From: Bacteroidales bacterium
GTDB lineage: Bacteria; Bacteroidota; Bacteroidia; Bacteroidales; P3
Direction: 5' to 3'
NCBI GenBank assembly: GCA_017561155.1
Contig: JAFZDP010000009.1
Coordinates: 1-37,732 of the forward strand
Length of the DNA: 37,732 nucleotides
In this document: in pieces, positions 13,276 to 20,911 of the stretch
How positions within the stretch are numbered: position 1 is the stretch's first letter
How the letters are laid out: each line of letters opens with the position of its first letter
Position numbers and translations under genes: made by a program
The notes under the pieces: model-generated
Databases searched by the model: none
The model's input: the letters and a program-made list of their open reading frames with translations, nothing else
What the model was told of the DNA's origin: nothing

Positions 13276-14301
13276 ATGGATACCGATAATAAAAAATATT
13301 TTTTTGAGCCACGTGTGGGTATTAATTATAATGATGGGTTTAAAGATTTGCGCACCCTTGTTTTGGGGGCATACCATATATGTTCGCGTAATTGCTGTTA
13401 TAAAAATAGGTGTTGCAATATCGATTTGGTGGCCGATATGGATTATAAATGTCCCGACTATAGCAATGCCCCTCGCTACGATACTCCCGAAGATGAACTT
13501 TGTTTGCACAACAGTAATATAATAGAGATTACCTCGTATTGCGACGATAACACACAATATCCTACCTATACTGCTTTTACACGATATATGTTGGAATGCA
13601 AAACTGCTCTTACTTCGGAACAGAAAAATGATTTTTGGGATAATGTGGCGTTCTGCAATTTTTATCAGTGTTTCAGCTCTTCGGATATTATGTGTTTCGA
13701 AAACGATGCCGATACCATGAACAAAAATGCGGTGGAGGCATTAAGGCAGATAATTGATACTTTGAACCCTCAGGTGGTATATGTGTGGACCAAAGAGTTG
13801 AGTGATGTGATAGATTCCAATATCGATGACTTCCCGGGGTTGAAAAAAGAATCGCTGCCTCGCGAACATTCTACCATAGAACTGTATATGTATTCGTATA
13901 ATCATAGCATAAATACCGTAACACTGAAAGATGTACAGCAATACCTGCAGCAGTATTTCCCAAATAGAGATATTACATTAACGAAAGAGGGAGTGCAGAA
14001 AAAAGTGTTGCCGCTGGAAAAAGTTATACTTCGTGCCATTAAACGTAATACTTTTATGTTCGATAACGGACAATTGATAGTATCGGCTAATAGCAAAGAA
14101 TTAGAGGTGGGGTATATATTGAGCTCTATGAGATTATACTATACCTTCAACAATTGGAAAGAAATAGAACTTATAATAACCAAGGACAAAAAAGATGGCG
14201 GACGAATAAAGAATTTACGACAAACTCGCCGATATCACAACAACAATACCAATACCAAAGAAGCCAAAGAATTGGACAAAAATATCTTTGGAATAAAATA
14301 G
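13276..14301 (+). CDS. UDG-fold-like protein with cysteine-rich insert
   Basis: 341 residues from the ATG at 13276; an in-frame GTG at 13267 is possible but GTG starts are rare in this phylum. The N-terminal half repeats the motif order of the 220-residue protein at 14557: LVLGAYHIC (28-36), then WDNVAFCNFYQ (121-131), then VVYVWTKEL (167-175). This order and spacing resemble the uracil-DNA glycosylase fold (active-site loop after the first strand, central F/Y motif, then the WG-type strand). The first loop is followed by a cysteine cluster (C36, C40, C41, C46, C47, C59), which could hold zinc or an iron-sulfur cluster. The C-terminal 150 residues look helical and unrelated. The catalytic residues differ from known UDG families, so enzymatic function is uncertain. 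Confidence 0.7.
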   Translation: MDTDNKKYFFEPRVGINYNDGFKDLRTLVLGAYHICSRNCCYKNRCCNIDLVADMDYKCPDYSNAPRYDTPEDELCLHNSNIIEITSYCDDNTQYPTYTAFTRYMLECKTALTSEQKNDFWDNVAFCNFYQCFSSSDIMCFENDADTMNKNAVEALRQIIDTLNPQVVYVWTKELSDVIDSNIDDFPGLKKESLPREHSTIELYMYSYNHSINTVTLKDVQQYLQQYFPNRDITLTKEGVQKKVLPLEKVILRAIKRNTFMFDNGQLIVSANSKELEVGYILSSMRLYYTFNNWKEIELIITKDKKDGGRIKNLRQTRRYHNNNTNTKEAKELDKNIFGIK

Positions 14302-14309
14302 TATATTGT

Positions 14310-14330
14310 TTTGCGACATATTTGCGACAA
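14310..14330 (+). promoter_or_regulatory. TTGCGACA direct-repeat operator, copy 2
   Basis: TTTGCGACA and, four bases later, TGCGACAA. The element ends 36 bases before the TA at 14367. See copy 1 at 13048-13068. The two copies are inverted relative to each other and flank the 341-residue gene. Confidence 0.65.
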
Positions 14331-14345
14331 ATTAAATATCCTCTT

Positions 14346-14375
14346 TTTGGGCTCGGGAAAATCATGTAACTTTGC
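14346..14375 (+). promoter_or_regulatory. Promoter of the zinc-ribbon / UDG-like operon
   Basis: TTTG at 14346-14349 and TAACTTTGC at 14367-14375 with 17 bases between. The expected start of transcription is about 20 bases before the ATG at 14402. Confidence 0.65.
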
Positions 14376-14401
14376 AAAATAATTTTAAACATGATAATGA
14401 G

Positions 14402-14560
14402 ATGGTACGAGGTTATTATAAAGTATATTGCCTTAAATGCAAACATGAATTTGACGATATTGATGCCGAAGTTGATGCAACTGTCGAATCGACATTGAAG
14501 AAACGATGTCCGAAATGCGGAAGTAAACTATTAGTAAGAATACCAAAAATAAAGCTATGA
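14402..14560 (+). CDS. Zinc-ribbon mini-protein 1
   Basis: 52 residues from the ATG at 14402; an upstream in-frame TTG at 14372 lies within the promoter and is rejected. Two CxxC knuckles, CLKC and CPKC, about 27 residues apart, form a zinc ribbon (VYCLKCKHEF and KKRCPKCGSKLLV). The linker is acidic (DIDAEVDATVEST). It is paralogous to the 50-residue ribbon at 15226. The stop overlaps the start of the UDG-like gene (ATGA), so the two are translationally coupled. Zinc ribbons of this form bind nucleic acid or protein partners. Confidence 0.8.
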   Translation: MVRGYYKVYCLKCKHEFDDIDAEVDATVESTLKKRCPKCGSKLLVRIPKIKL

Positions 14561-15219
14561 ATAATGTAAAATTTAAACCATGGGTAGGAGATAAGTATGC
14601 TCTTGGTATTATAGGATACGATGCTAACGGTAAAGTTATATACGGAACAGCAAGCCAGTTGGGTAAGAAAATATTGGTGCTTGGCGAAAGCCATTATTGT
14701 GCCAATCCCGAAACGGAAGCAACAGCGTTTTTGACAATAGACATTATTGCCGATATTCTTAATCCCGATAGTGAATGGGAAGCCTATAAAAACACTTATA
14801 CCAAGTTTATAAAATCGCTAATTGGTGGTATCGCGGATTTAGAGCAAAATGACAAAGAAAATGCGTGGAAACATGTAGGGTTCTACAACTATGTGCAAAC
14901 ACCTATGAGCGGTGCAAGGGTAGCACCTACAGCAGAAGATTTCAAAAATTCCGAAAAGGCATTCTTCGAAGTATTACAAACCTATAAGCCCGATGTGGTA
15001 ATTGTATGGGGTAACAGATTGTACAATAATTTACCAAAGGGAGGTAAGCAGCTAGATGATTTAACTATCTCAACAGGACGTTTTTCCGGAAATTCTACAG
15101 AAATGTGGAACTACAATGTGTGCGGTAAAGATATAACTGTTATGCCAATTACACATCCTTCGGCTGCATATAGTACAAGATTATTCAATAGCTTTTTCAG
15201 AGAATTAATTTCAAAATAG
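14557..15219 (+). CDS. UDG-fold-like protein (DNA glycosylase superfamily candidate)
   Basis: A 220-residue protein with the strand-motif order of the uracil-DNA glycosylase superfamily: KILVLGESHYC (38-48) at the place of the water-activating loop, GFYNYVQTPM (108-117) at the base-stacking aromatic, DVVIVWGNRLYNNL (146-159) at the central strand, and VMPITHPSAAY (195-205), where THPS recalls the conserved H-P-S of UDG motif B. The first loop has E and H but not the family-1 DPYH, so this is a divergent member and activity is unproven. It overlaps the zinc-ribbon gene before it by four bases and is followed after six bases by a second ribbon. A DNA-repair or anti-phage base-excision role is conceivable. 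Confidence 0.72.
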   Translation: MNNVKFKPWVGDKYALGIIGYDANGKVIYGTASQLGKKILVLGESHYCANPETEATAFLTIDIIADILNPDSEWEAYKNTYTKFIKSLIGGIADLEQNDKENAWKHVGFYNYVQTPMSGARVAPTAEDFKNSEKAFFEVLQTYKPDVVIVWGNRLYNNLPKGGKQLDDLTISTGRFSGNSTEMWNYNVCGKDITVMPITHPSAAYSTRLFNSFFRELISK

Positions 15220-15225
15220 ATAATT

Positions 15226-15378
15226 ATGATACAGGCAACAAAATTAAAATGTATTCGTTGTGGATATATATTTTTACATATTCCCGGCGATATTGTGTTG
15301 GATATTAGACATCCTCGATGCCCAAAATGTGGTAGTATTCTTACTATCCCAACAATAAAAGACATTAAGAAATGGTAA
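15226..15378 (+). CDS. Zinc-ribbon mini-protein 2
   Basis: 50 residues, ATG at 15226, TAA at 15376-15378. It has knuckles CIRC and CPKC (KLKCIRCGYIFLHIPG, RHPRCPKCGSILTI), the second followed by GS as in the first ribbon protein, so the two are paralogues that flank the UDG-like gene. It starts six bases after that gene, within the same operon. The duplication around one enzyme-like gene suggests two similar adaptors. Confidence 0.8.
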   Translation: MIQATKLKCIRCGYIFLHIPGDIVLDIRHPRCPKCGSILTIPTIKDIKKW

Positions 15379-15443
15379 ATCTACTTACTAATGTGATGAT
15401 ACAAAACTGATTTTTATTCAATGAATTATTAAATAAATAAACC

Positions 15444-15845
15444 ATGAATCTAACAGTAGCATACAATGAAATAGAAACAAAGGTAAAGGAACTGGCAAAA
15501 GTCAGTTTATTGATACGCAAATATGATGAGAAATCATTGAAAGTTGTTTATGCATCGGGTATTCCTTTTATGCCTGATATAGATGTTGTTCTTACAATAG
15601 TGAATGTTTATTCCGATAAATTGGAACTTACATATAGCTGTAGTCCATTGGTTGGAAAGGCTGTAGAGAAACTCTTGCCAAAGGCAATAGAACGTTTTCC
15701 AAAGGGTGTGGTAAACATAAATGGCAAAAATATAATGCTGAACTTGGCTGAGATAGATAAATTGGAGAAAGTGCTTAAGTTTTTATCTTTGGAAAAAATC
15801 GAGGTAAATGACGATAATATTGAAGTATTTGTGGCTGTGAGATAA
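15444..15845 (+). CDS. Conserved unknown protein
   Basis: A 133-residue cytosolic protein with no recognised domain name. The pattern is a helix (YNEIETKVKELAKV), then five or more amphipathic strands (KSLKVVYASGIP, IDVVLTIVNVYSDKLELTY), a helix (AVEKLLPKAIERFPKG), then NINGKNIMLNLAEI and a final helix-strand. This alpha/beta sandwich looks like a small ligand- or membrane-binding fold, and similar proteins occur as conserved unknowns in other Bacteroidota. It lies 65 bases after the second zinc ribbon and shares its direction. A strong terminator follows at 15911-15951. Confidence 0.7.
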   Translation: MNLTVAYNEIETKVKELAKVSLLIRKYDEKSLKVVYASGIPFMPDIDVVLTIVNVYSDKLELTYSCSPLVGKAVEKLLPKAIERFPKGVVNINGKNIMLNLAEIDKLEKVLKFLSLEKIEVNDDNIEVFVAVR

Positions 15846-15910
15846 TTTTATTTTATATAGATCTTTTGCATAGCCCACACTTGGTACTCATAACTATGTG
15901 AGTTACATGC

Positions 15911-15951
15911 CAAAACTCCCATACTTACAGGTCGTAAGTATGGGAGTTTTG
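15911..15951 (+). terminator. 18-bp perfect hairpin terminator
   Basis: An 18-bp perfect stem (15911-15928 with 15934-15951) around a 5-nt loop, with a T-rich descending arm. It follows the 133-residue gene and ends the zinc-ribbon / UDG-like transcription unit. Confidence 0.8.
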
Positions 15952-16109
15952 ATAACTAAACCATTGGGTTGTTTATTAGGGATACTATATGTGTTGGGTT
16001 TGGGTGATTTTTAGAAGTTACCTATGGATATTCAAAAAGTTGTATATACTCATTCAAAAACTTGCGAATGATTATATAAAAAATTGTTTTCGCTCTATCA
16101 AAAAGCAAT

Positions 16110-16187
16110 TTTCATGTCTTGAAAGTATATTTTCATGGCATGAAAGAATACTTTCAAGGCGTGAAATAATACTTTCAAGCTTTGAAA
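16110..16187. repeat. Array of four palindromes, exact 21-bp period
   Basis: Four 15-bp dyads of the form TTTCA-N5-TGAAA start at 16110, 16131, 16152 and 16173. The inner bases differ but often keep symmetry: TTTCATGGCATGAAA and TTTCAAGCTTTGAAA. Spacer bases (GTATAT, GAATAC, TAATAC) are also related. A period of two DNA turns puts all dyads on one face of the helix, as in operator arrays, yet both flanking genes converge on this site. Confidence 0.8.
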
Positions 16188-16362
16188 GTAGGGATTAATA
16201 TAATCGTAAGGAAGTTTTTGATTATATGCAGAAAAGTTTTTGATTGGTTATTTTGAAGTTTTTATGCGTATGGGCAATACGAATATAACAATAGGTGCAA
16301 CTATTGTTGTATATATAAAGAAATTAAGGATGTTTGTGATATTCTTTAGATGTGGCTAAAAT

Positions 16363-16401
16363 AAAAGAAGCATTCTCTTTATCAGTGAGAATGCTTCTTT
16401 T
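16363..16401 (-). terminator. Terminator of the caspase-like gene
   Basis: AAAAGAAGCATTCTC (16363-16377) pairs perfectly with 16387-16401. On the minus strand it follows the stop at 16411 directly and ends in a T-run. Confidence 0.8.
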
Positions 16402-16410
16402 TATTGTTGC

Positions 16411-18129
16411 TTATTTTAGTTTATGCTTTTGCCAAGAGTCTTTTACCTTTCCTCCCACTACTATGGTTGGTATTTGTTGTTTTCCTTGTAGCGACGATTC
16501 GAACGATACTGCATCTTTTATTTCGTCGAATAGTTGACCATAATCTATGTTGCCCATGTTTTCGCGTAGGGTTTTAAGTAGGTAGTATGTAAAGAACCCA
16601 TGTTTTTTCTCGTTGAATCCGTATACGGTTTTGGTAAAGTCGGCAGCACAGAATATTACTGCATTACCACGCAAACGCATACCTTTTGTTTTACCTGTGT
16701 TGCGTTGGAAGTTTAGTAATGTGTTTCCGTTTCTAAGTTTTCCGTCAAAACCTGCGTCGCAGAATATTGTTAGCGAATTTGAAGGTACATTGTCAAAGTC
16801 TGTACATATTTCTTCAAGCGAAATACACTCTTCTAGTAGTTTGGTTAGTTCTTTTTTCGACAATGGAATAGCTTCTTTGTCTTCGGTTTGAGCTTTGCCC
16901 CATTTTGTTGTTGTTAGCGATTTTACGTCGGTAGGTACTATATATGGTAAGTTTTCATAGTTTACTATACCATGACCAATGTAGTATATTATTATGTTTC
17001 CGGTACCATTGGTAACTTTCATCAAATCTTTAAGCCAATTTATACCATCTTTTTGTATCTCGCTTTTCGATGCGTTTTCAAGCAAGCGGATATGACGTTC
17101 CGGAATACCCAAAATCTTTATACAATATTCGCGGAATATTTCGCTGTCGTTTGATGCGTAATCAACATCAGGAAACGAGTGTTGATATTCTTCGTTTGAT
17201 ATTATCAGTACGAATGCGTTTTTATTCAAGTCGGCTGTTTCCGGTATGTTGATGTCGATGTCGGTATCGGTGGTTTTCATATTTTGTACCATTGCATCTA
17301 TTATTTCGTCGAATGGGTTGTGTACAAGTATTCTTATAGAGCTGCGGCGGTAATGACTACCTACTTCTTCTACTTGCCATGTTTCCAATTCGTACATATT
17401 GTTGTTGTTTTCCAATGTGCCAACGGATGTTTGCAAGAAGTTTTTTACGCTTTGTGCTCTTAGGAATGCAAGTTCTGAGTTTGTGGTGATAACGTCGTTG
17501 GTAAACAATGTTAGTCGTGTAGGAATGTCATCGAATACTACCGGTGTGTATCTAAAGTCGCCATATTCTCCTTTATAAGGAATGCCGGCAATAGCTTGTG
17601 CATCGGTAGTGCTTGTTATTAGTATGTCTATGTCTTTCCCTCCGGGTAAAAACATTTTACAGTCTTCTTCCAAAAATTGTTTTGTAAGGTTGCAAATAGC
17701 ACGACACGAGTTCGATTCCGAATAGTTGTACGAACCCGATGGGTAGTCGTCAGAGTCGCCATTTGGGTTTACACATTGGTAAGAGATTTCGTACAAATAG
17801 TTCATTTCAATATTACCACTGCTAAAAGTGTCGTATACTATTTCAGATTTTATTATTACTTTACCTTCGTCGTAAAGTTTTTCTTGCAACGGAAGATTAA
17901 GTAATATACGTTCGGCTTTTCTGTTGATGATTCTCTGGCTATTTTCAACTTCTTTCTCTATGATGTTTATTGCTTTAGTTCTATAGTCGGAGTTTTTCCA
18001 TTCTTCGCGTTCCGAAATATTTTCGTAGTTTTGTGCCATTGTTTGCAACGAAAATACTGAGCATAAAAGCACTAATATAGCAAGCTTTACTCTGTATGTT
18101 TTTGCCAAAAAAGTATTATCTTCTTTCAT
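16411..18129 (-). CDS. Secreted caspase-fold (C14) protein with cysteine lost, OmpA-like domain
   Basis: A 572-residue protein. The N-terminus has a signal peptide (KLAILVLLCSVFSLQTMAQ, cleavage near 33). Residues about 165-270 resemble an OmpA C-terminal-like domain (ILITSTTDAQAIAG, then NSELAFLRAQSVKNFLQ and RRSSIRILV). Residues about 303-560 are a caspase-type domain: NAFVLIISNEEYQ, NDSEIFREYC, GNIIIYYIGHG with histidine 386, and SLTIFCDAGFDGKLRN. In active members the last motif is D-A-C-F/S-G; here it is D-A-G-F-D-G, so the nucleophile position is glycine 460. The only nearby cysteine (457) lies before the aspartate. It is probably an inactive pseudo-protease, perhaps a binding protein in the periplasm. 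It is monocistronic with its own terminator. Confidence 0.85.
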   Translation of the reverse strand: MKEDNTFLAKTYRVKLAILVLLCSVFSLQTMAQNYENISEREEWKNSDYRTKAINIIEKEVENSQRIINRKAERILLNLPLQEKLYDEGKVIIKSEIVYDTFSSGNIEMNYLYEISYQCVNPNGDSDDYPSGSYNYSESNSCRAICNLTKQFLEEDCKMFLPGGKDIDILITSTTDAQAIAGIPYKGEYGDFRYTPVVFDDIPTRLTLFTNDVITTNSELAFLRAQSVKNFLQTSVGTLENNNNMYELETWQVEEVGSHYRRSSIRILVHNPFDEIIDAMVQNMKTTDTDIDINIPETADLNKNAFVLIISNEEYQHSFPDVDYASNDSEIFREYCIKILGIPERHIRLLENASKSEIQKDGINWLKDLMKVTNGTGNIIIYYIGHGIVNYENLPYIVPTDVKSLTTTKWGKAQTEDKEAIPLSKKELTKLLEECISLEEICTDFDNVPSNSLTIFCDAGFDGKLRNGNTLLNFQRNTGKTKGMRLRGNAVIFCAADFTKTVYGFNEKKHGFFTYYLLKTLRENMGNIDYGQLFDEIKDAVSFESSLQGKQQIPTIVVGGKVKDSWQKHKLK

Positions 18130-18195
18130 GATTCGATGTGTATTTAAAATATAAAAACCACAAATATTGTATTTTAATTGTTGGTGTGTCGATTA

Positions 18196-18238
18196 GCAAT
18201 AACTCTTATCTTACCTATTGTGGGTAGGAGTACAAGAG
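18196..18238 (-). terminator. Weak hairpin after the glycosyltransferase gene
   Basis: AATAACTCTT and CTTACCTA pair imperfectly with GGTAG and AAGAGTATT. On the minus strand it follows the stop at 18268. There is no clear T-run, so only a possible terminator. Confidence 0.3.
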
Positions 18239-18267
18239 TATTACACCTTCACTATTTTTTCTTTTGA

Positions 18268-18993
18268 TTAGTATTTTTTCCAGTTTCTAAATCTCAACGA
18301 GAATACTCCAAAGAATGCTTCTTTGAATATTTTCATACTCATTTTCGATGTTCCTAAAACTCGGTCGGTGAATATAATTGGTACTTCGGCTATCTTGAAT
18401 CCAAGTTTTGTTGCGGTGTATTTCATTTCTATTTGGAAAGCGTATCCAATAAACTGTACTTTGTCAAAGTTCATTCTTTCCAACACTTTGCGAGTGTAGC
18501 ACACAAAACCAGCAGTTGCATCGTATACTTTCATACCGGTAACTAGTCTTACATATGCCGAAGCATAATACGACATAAGCAGACGCATTATTGGCCAGTT
18601 TACTACACTTATTTTTCCGTCTACATATCTCGATCCTACGGCTACATCGCCTTTGCCACTGGCACAAGCTTCGTATAGGCGTTCTAAGTCGTCCGGGTTG
18701 TGAGAGAAATCGGCATCCATTTCAAATACATACTGATAATCGTGTTCCAATGCCCAACGAAAACCATCCAAGTAGGCAGTGCCTAAACCTAATTTTCCTT
18801 TACGTTCCTTGATGAACAAACGATTTGGAAATTCTTCCATTAGTCGTTTCACTATGTCGGCTGTGCCGTCCGGCGAGTTGTCTTCGACTATAAGAATATC
18901 AAATTCTTTGGGTAATGAGAAAACTTTTCTAATTATTTTTTCAATATTTTCTTTCTCGTTGTATGTTGGTGTAATTACAAGACTATCTGACAT
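18268..18993 (-). CDS. Polyprenol monophosphomannose synthase-type glycosyltransferase (GT2)
   Basis: A 241-residue family-2 glycosyltransferase of the dolichyl/polyprenyl-phosphate mannose synthase type. VITPTYNEKENIEKII (6-21) and ILIVEDNSPDGTAD (about 33-46) form the nucleotide-binding half; FEMDADFSHNPDDL is the metal-binding D-x-D region; VGSRYVDG and ATAGFVCYTRKVLER are acceptor-site motifs. No C-terminal membrane domain is present, so it is the short, peripheral type. It would make a polyprenyl-phosphate sugar for envelope glycan or protein O-glycosylation, common in Bacteroidota. The promoter (19048-19079) is among the best in the window. Confidence 0.9.
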   Translation of the reverse strand: MSDSLVITPTYNEKENIEKIIRKVFSLPKEFDILIVEDNSPDGTADIVKRLMEEFPNRLFIKERKGKLGLGTAYLDGFRWALEHDYQYVFEMDADFSHNPDDLERLYEACASGKGDVAVGSRYVDGKISVVNWPIMRLLMSYYASAYVRLVTGMKVYDATAGFVCYTRKVLERMNFDKVQFIGYAFQIEMKYTATKLGFKIAEVPIIFTDRVLGTSKMSMKIFKEAFFGVFSLRFRNWKKY

Positions 18994-19047
18994 TTGTTTA
19001 AAATTTTATTTGCAACAACAATTAAATTTACTATATATTTTAAAGAA

Positions 19048-19079
19048 CAAAATTACAAAATAAAATGGATATCGTCAAA
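19048..19079 (-). promoter_or_regulatory. Promoter of the glycosyltransferase gene
   Basis: On the minus strand TTTG (19076-19079) is followed after 20 bases by TAATTTTG (19048-19055), an exact fit to the TTTG-N19-21-TAnnTTTG consensus. The ATG is at 18993. Confidence 0.75.
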
Positions 19080-19110
19080 TTTATTTTCCATTTGTTTATA
19101 TATTAATGTA

Positions 19111-20301
19111 TTAACTTGTTGGAAAATCGAGCAATATATCTATTTTTTTTGCATTCCATCCATATTTTGAAGCTATTGATTCGCTTGTTATTATTCCTTT
19201 GTATATGTACACACCTGTGCGTAGACTTTTGTGTAGGCGTAGCAAGTCGTGAAATGAAAATCCTTTCGAAATCTCGTACAATATTGGCGAAAGAATGTTG
19301 CTGAATGCCAACGATGATGTTTTCGGAAAACGTGCCGAAATGTTTGGTACGCAGTAGTGTGCAACACCATGTTTTATAAATATGGGTTCGCAGAATGTGG
19401 TAGGGTGCGATGTTTCTACATTCGAGCCTCGAGCCACACCTACATCTATTATCAAACTACCTTTCTTCATAGTTTTTACCTGAGCTTCGGTTATAAAGTA
19501 TTCTCCATCAATGTTCGAAAATGAGTCGGCTACCACCAAGTCGGCTGTAGCAAGGGCATTTTGTAGTGTGTCTGGATATAACATAGATGTATATATGGGT
19601 ACACCAAGAGATTGTTTTATATCATTTAGCCTCGTTATCGATTTGTCGAATATTTTTACCGAAGCGTCCATTGCAAGGAATATTTTTGCTGCTATTTCTG
19701 TTATTTTTGTAGCACCAAGAAAAACAATTTCGGTAGGAGGTATTCCGGCTACCGAACCTATAATGTGGCCTTTGTTTTTGTGTGGCGACGAAAAGTATTC
19801 GCCGGCTATAAGCGGACAAGCATTGCCTATTATTTTGCATATGGCGTCCATTATGATAAGATTGCCTTTTTTACCTTGCAAACTATCATATCCTATTGCA
19901 GTTGCTTTTTTCTCGATCAGCTTTAAAAAGTACTCTTTTGTCTGCATTCTGTTGCAAGCAATAGAGAATACTATGGCGCCATGTTTCAAATATTCTATCT
20001 CGTCCAGTTTCAGAGGTAGTATTTTGAATACTATATCTACGTTTAGTGCTTCTTTTTGTCCTACTATCGATGCCCCTGCTTCAAGGTAGTCCAAATTAGA
20101 AAAACCCGATGCTAGTCCGGCATCAGTTTCCACCTTCACCTCAAACCCGGCATTGCTTAGTATTGCAACGGCTTGTGGTGTAAGTCCTACACATTGCTCG
20201 TCGATGTCTCGTTCGTAGGGGACACCAACAATATATTTGTGCTGCTGTTTGATGCTCGATAGCATCTTTTCCAGCGTAGTGCAGTATACATCTAATTCCA
20301 T
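19111..20301 (-). CDS. ald: Alanine dehydrogenase
   Basis: 396 residues from the ATG at 20301 (MELDVYCTTLEKML). The open frame extends upstream to 20430, but that part overlaps tsaE and is rich in random-looking Arg/Lys. The AlaDH/PNT architecture is clear: GVPYERDIDEQCVGLTPQAV at the N-terminus, the pyruvate/NAD domain with TEIVFLGATKITEIAAKIFL, and VAHYCVPNISARFPKTSSLAFSN near the C-terminus, as in alanine dehydrogenases. The nucleotide-binding loop reads G-A-T-K-I-T-E rather than G-x-G-x-x-G, a divergence seen in the Bacteroidota subfamily. The reaction is reversible oxidative deamination of L-alanine. The gene starts 23 bases after tsaE and is likely cotranscribed. Confidence 0.85.
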   Translation of the reverse strand: MELDVYCTTLEKMLSSIKQQHKYIVGVPYERDIDEQCVGLTPQAVAILSNAGFEVKVETDAGLASGFSNLDYLEAGASIVGQKEALNVDIVFKILPLKLDEIEYLKHGAIVFSIACNRMQTKEYFLKLIEKKATAIGYDSLQGKKGNLIIMDAICKIIGNACPLIAGEYFSSPHKNKGHIIGSVAGIPPTEIVFLGATKITEIAAKIFLAMDASVKIFDKSITRLNDIKQSLGVPIYTSMLYPDTLQNALATADLVVADSFSNIDGEYFITEAQVKTMKKGSLIIDVGVARGSNVETSHPTTFCEPIFIKHGVAHYCVPNISARFPKTSSLAFSNILSPILYEISKGFSFHDLLRLHKSLRTGVYIYKGIITSESIASKYGWNAKKIDILLDFPTS

Positions 20302-20324
20302 GATGGTTTTATGTGTGTTTAGTT

Positions 20325-20750
20325 TTATTGAATTCTTTTGGCTACAAATTTTCTGCTGCCGTCGGCTTCTTCGTTTATGTCTACGCGTATATACGACTGT
20401 GGTAGCAGTTGTTCTACTTTTTCCGACCATTCGCTGAAGCAGTAGTTGCCACTGTAAAAATACTCTTCGTAGCCCATATCATAAGTTTCTTCGATATTGT
20501 TTAGTCGGTAGAAATCAAAATGATATATAGACTCTCCGTTTTGGTCAAGATATTCGTTTACAATAGAAAAAGTAGGGCTGCAAACATTATCCGACACACC
20601 TAGTGCCGAACAAATCTCTTTTATTAGTGTAGTTTTTCCGGCTCCCATATTGCCAAAAAAGGCAAAGAAACGGTCGTCCGAAAAGGTTTCTAATAGTATT
20701 GCAGCTATATTGGATAGCTCTTTTTTATCTTTACAAATTATTTCTATCAT
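20325..20750 (-). CDS. tsaE: tRNA threonylcarbamoyladenosine synthesis ATPase TsaE
   Basis: A 141-residue ATPase of the TsaE (YjeE) family. The P-loop GNMGAGKT is at 33-40. It is followed by SPTFSIVNEY (about 60-69) and YHFDFYRLNN, the two family signatures. A C-terminal FSEWSEKVEQLLPQSYIRVDI completes the fold. TsaE acts with TsaB and TsaD in t6A modification of tRNAs that read ANN codons; those partners are not in the window. It is divergent from the ECF gene at 20912, and alanine dehydrogenase follows downstream. Confidence 0.95.
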   Translation of the reverse strand: MIEIICKDKKELSNIAAILLETFSDDRFFAFFGNMGAGKTTLIKEICSALGVSDNVCSPTFSIVNEYLDQNGESIYHFDFYRLNNIEETYDMGYEEYFYSGNYCFSEWSEKVEQLLPQSYIRVDINEEADGSRKFVAKRIQ

Positions 20751-20851
20751 TGTTTACTTATCAAATAATATCCTATTATACAGAAACGAAAGAAAAAAAG
20801 TTTCATTATTTTGTTCTTATTTGAGAAAAAAAATTTCGTTCGTGTATAGTT

Positions 20852-20868
20852 TGGCACGATTTTTGCAT
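20852..20868 (+). promoter_or_regulatory. Sigma-54 promoter in front of the ECF sigma gene
   Basis: TGGCAC-N5-TTGCAT matches the sigma-54 (RpoN) -24/-12 consensus at every conserved base. The GG and GC doublets are separated by exactly 10 bases. The ATG at 20912 lies about 33 bases after the expected start of transcription. No TAnnTTTG element competes nearby. The activator and its binding site are not identified. Confidence 0.75.
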
Positions 20869-20911
20869 TGTCTACATACAGACTACGGTCAGTAAAATAG
20901 AAGTAAAATAT

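Larger units (their letters stand above)
15952..16410. other. Gene-free region with palindrome array
   Basis: The region lies between convergent genes. It holds a copy of the TTTTTAGAAGTTACC sequence also found at 9356 and 37592, an array of four palindromes with a 21-bp period (16110-16187), and the terminator of the caspase-like gene. A 69-codon plus-strand frame (15989-16198) runs through the array and is not accepted as a gene. Confidence 0.6.

Noticed and set aside
16110..16187. CRISPR-like array
   Set aside because: Repeats of 15 bp with 6-bp spacers that are themselves related; no cas genes. The same holds for 30247-30323.
15989..16198. 69-codon plus-strand frame through the palindrome array, with a 7-residue periodicity
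   Set aside because: The periodicity is only the 21-bp repeat read in frame; the protein is unlike its neighbours, and no promoter fits.
20302..20430. N-terminal extension of alanine dehydrogenase
   Set aside because: Overlaps tsaE in another frame and is a random Arg/Lys/Thr sequence; the ATG at 20301 gives a normal-length enzyme.
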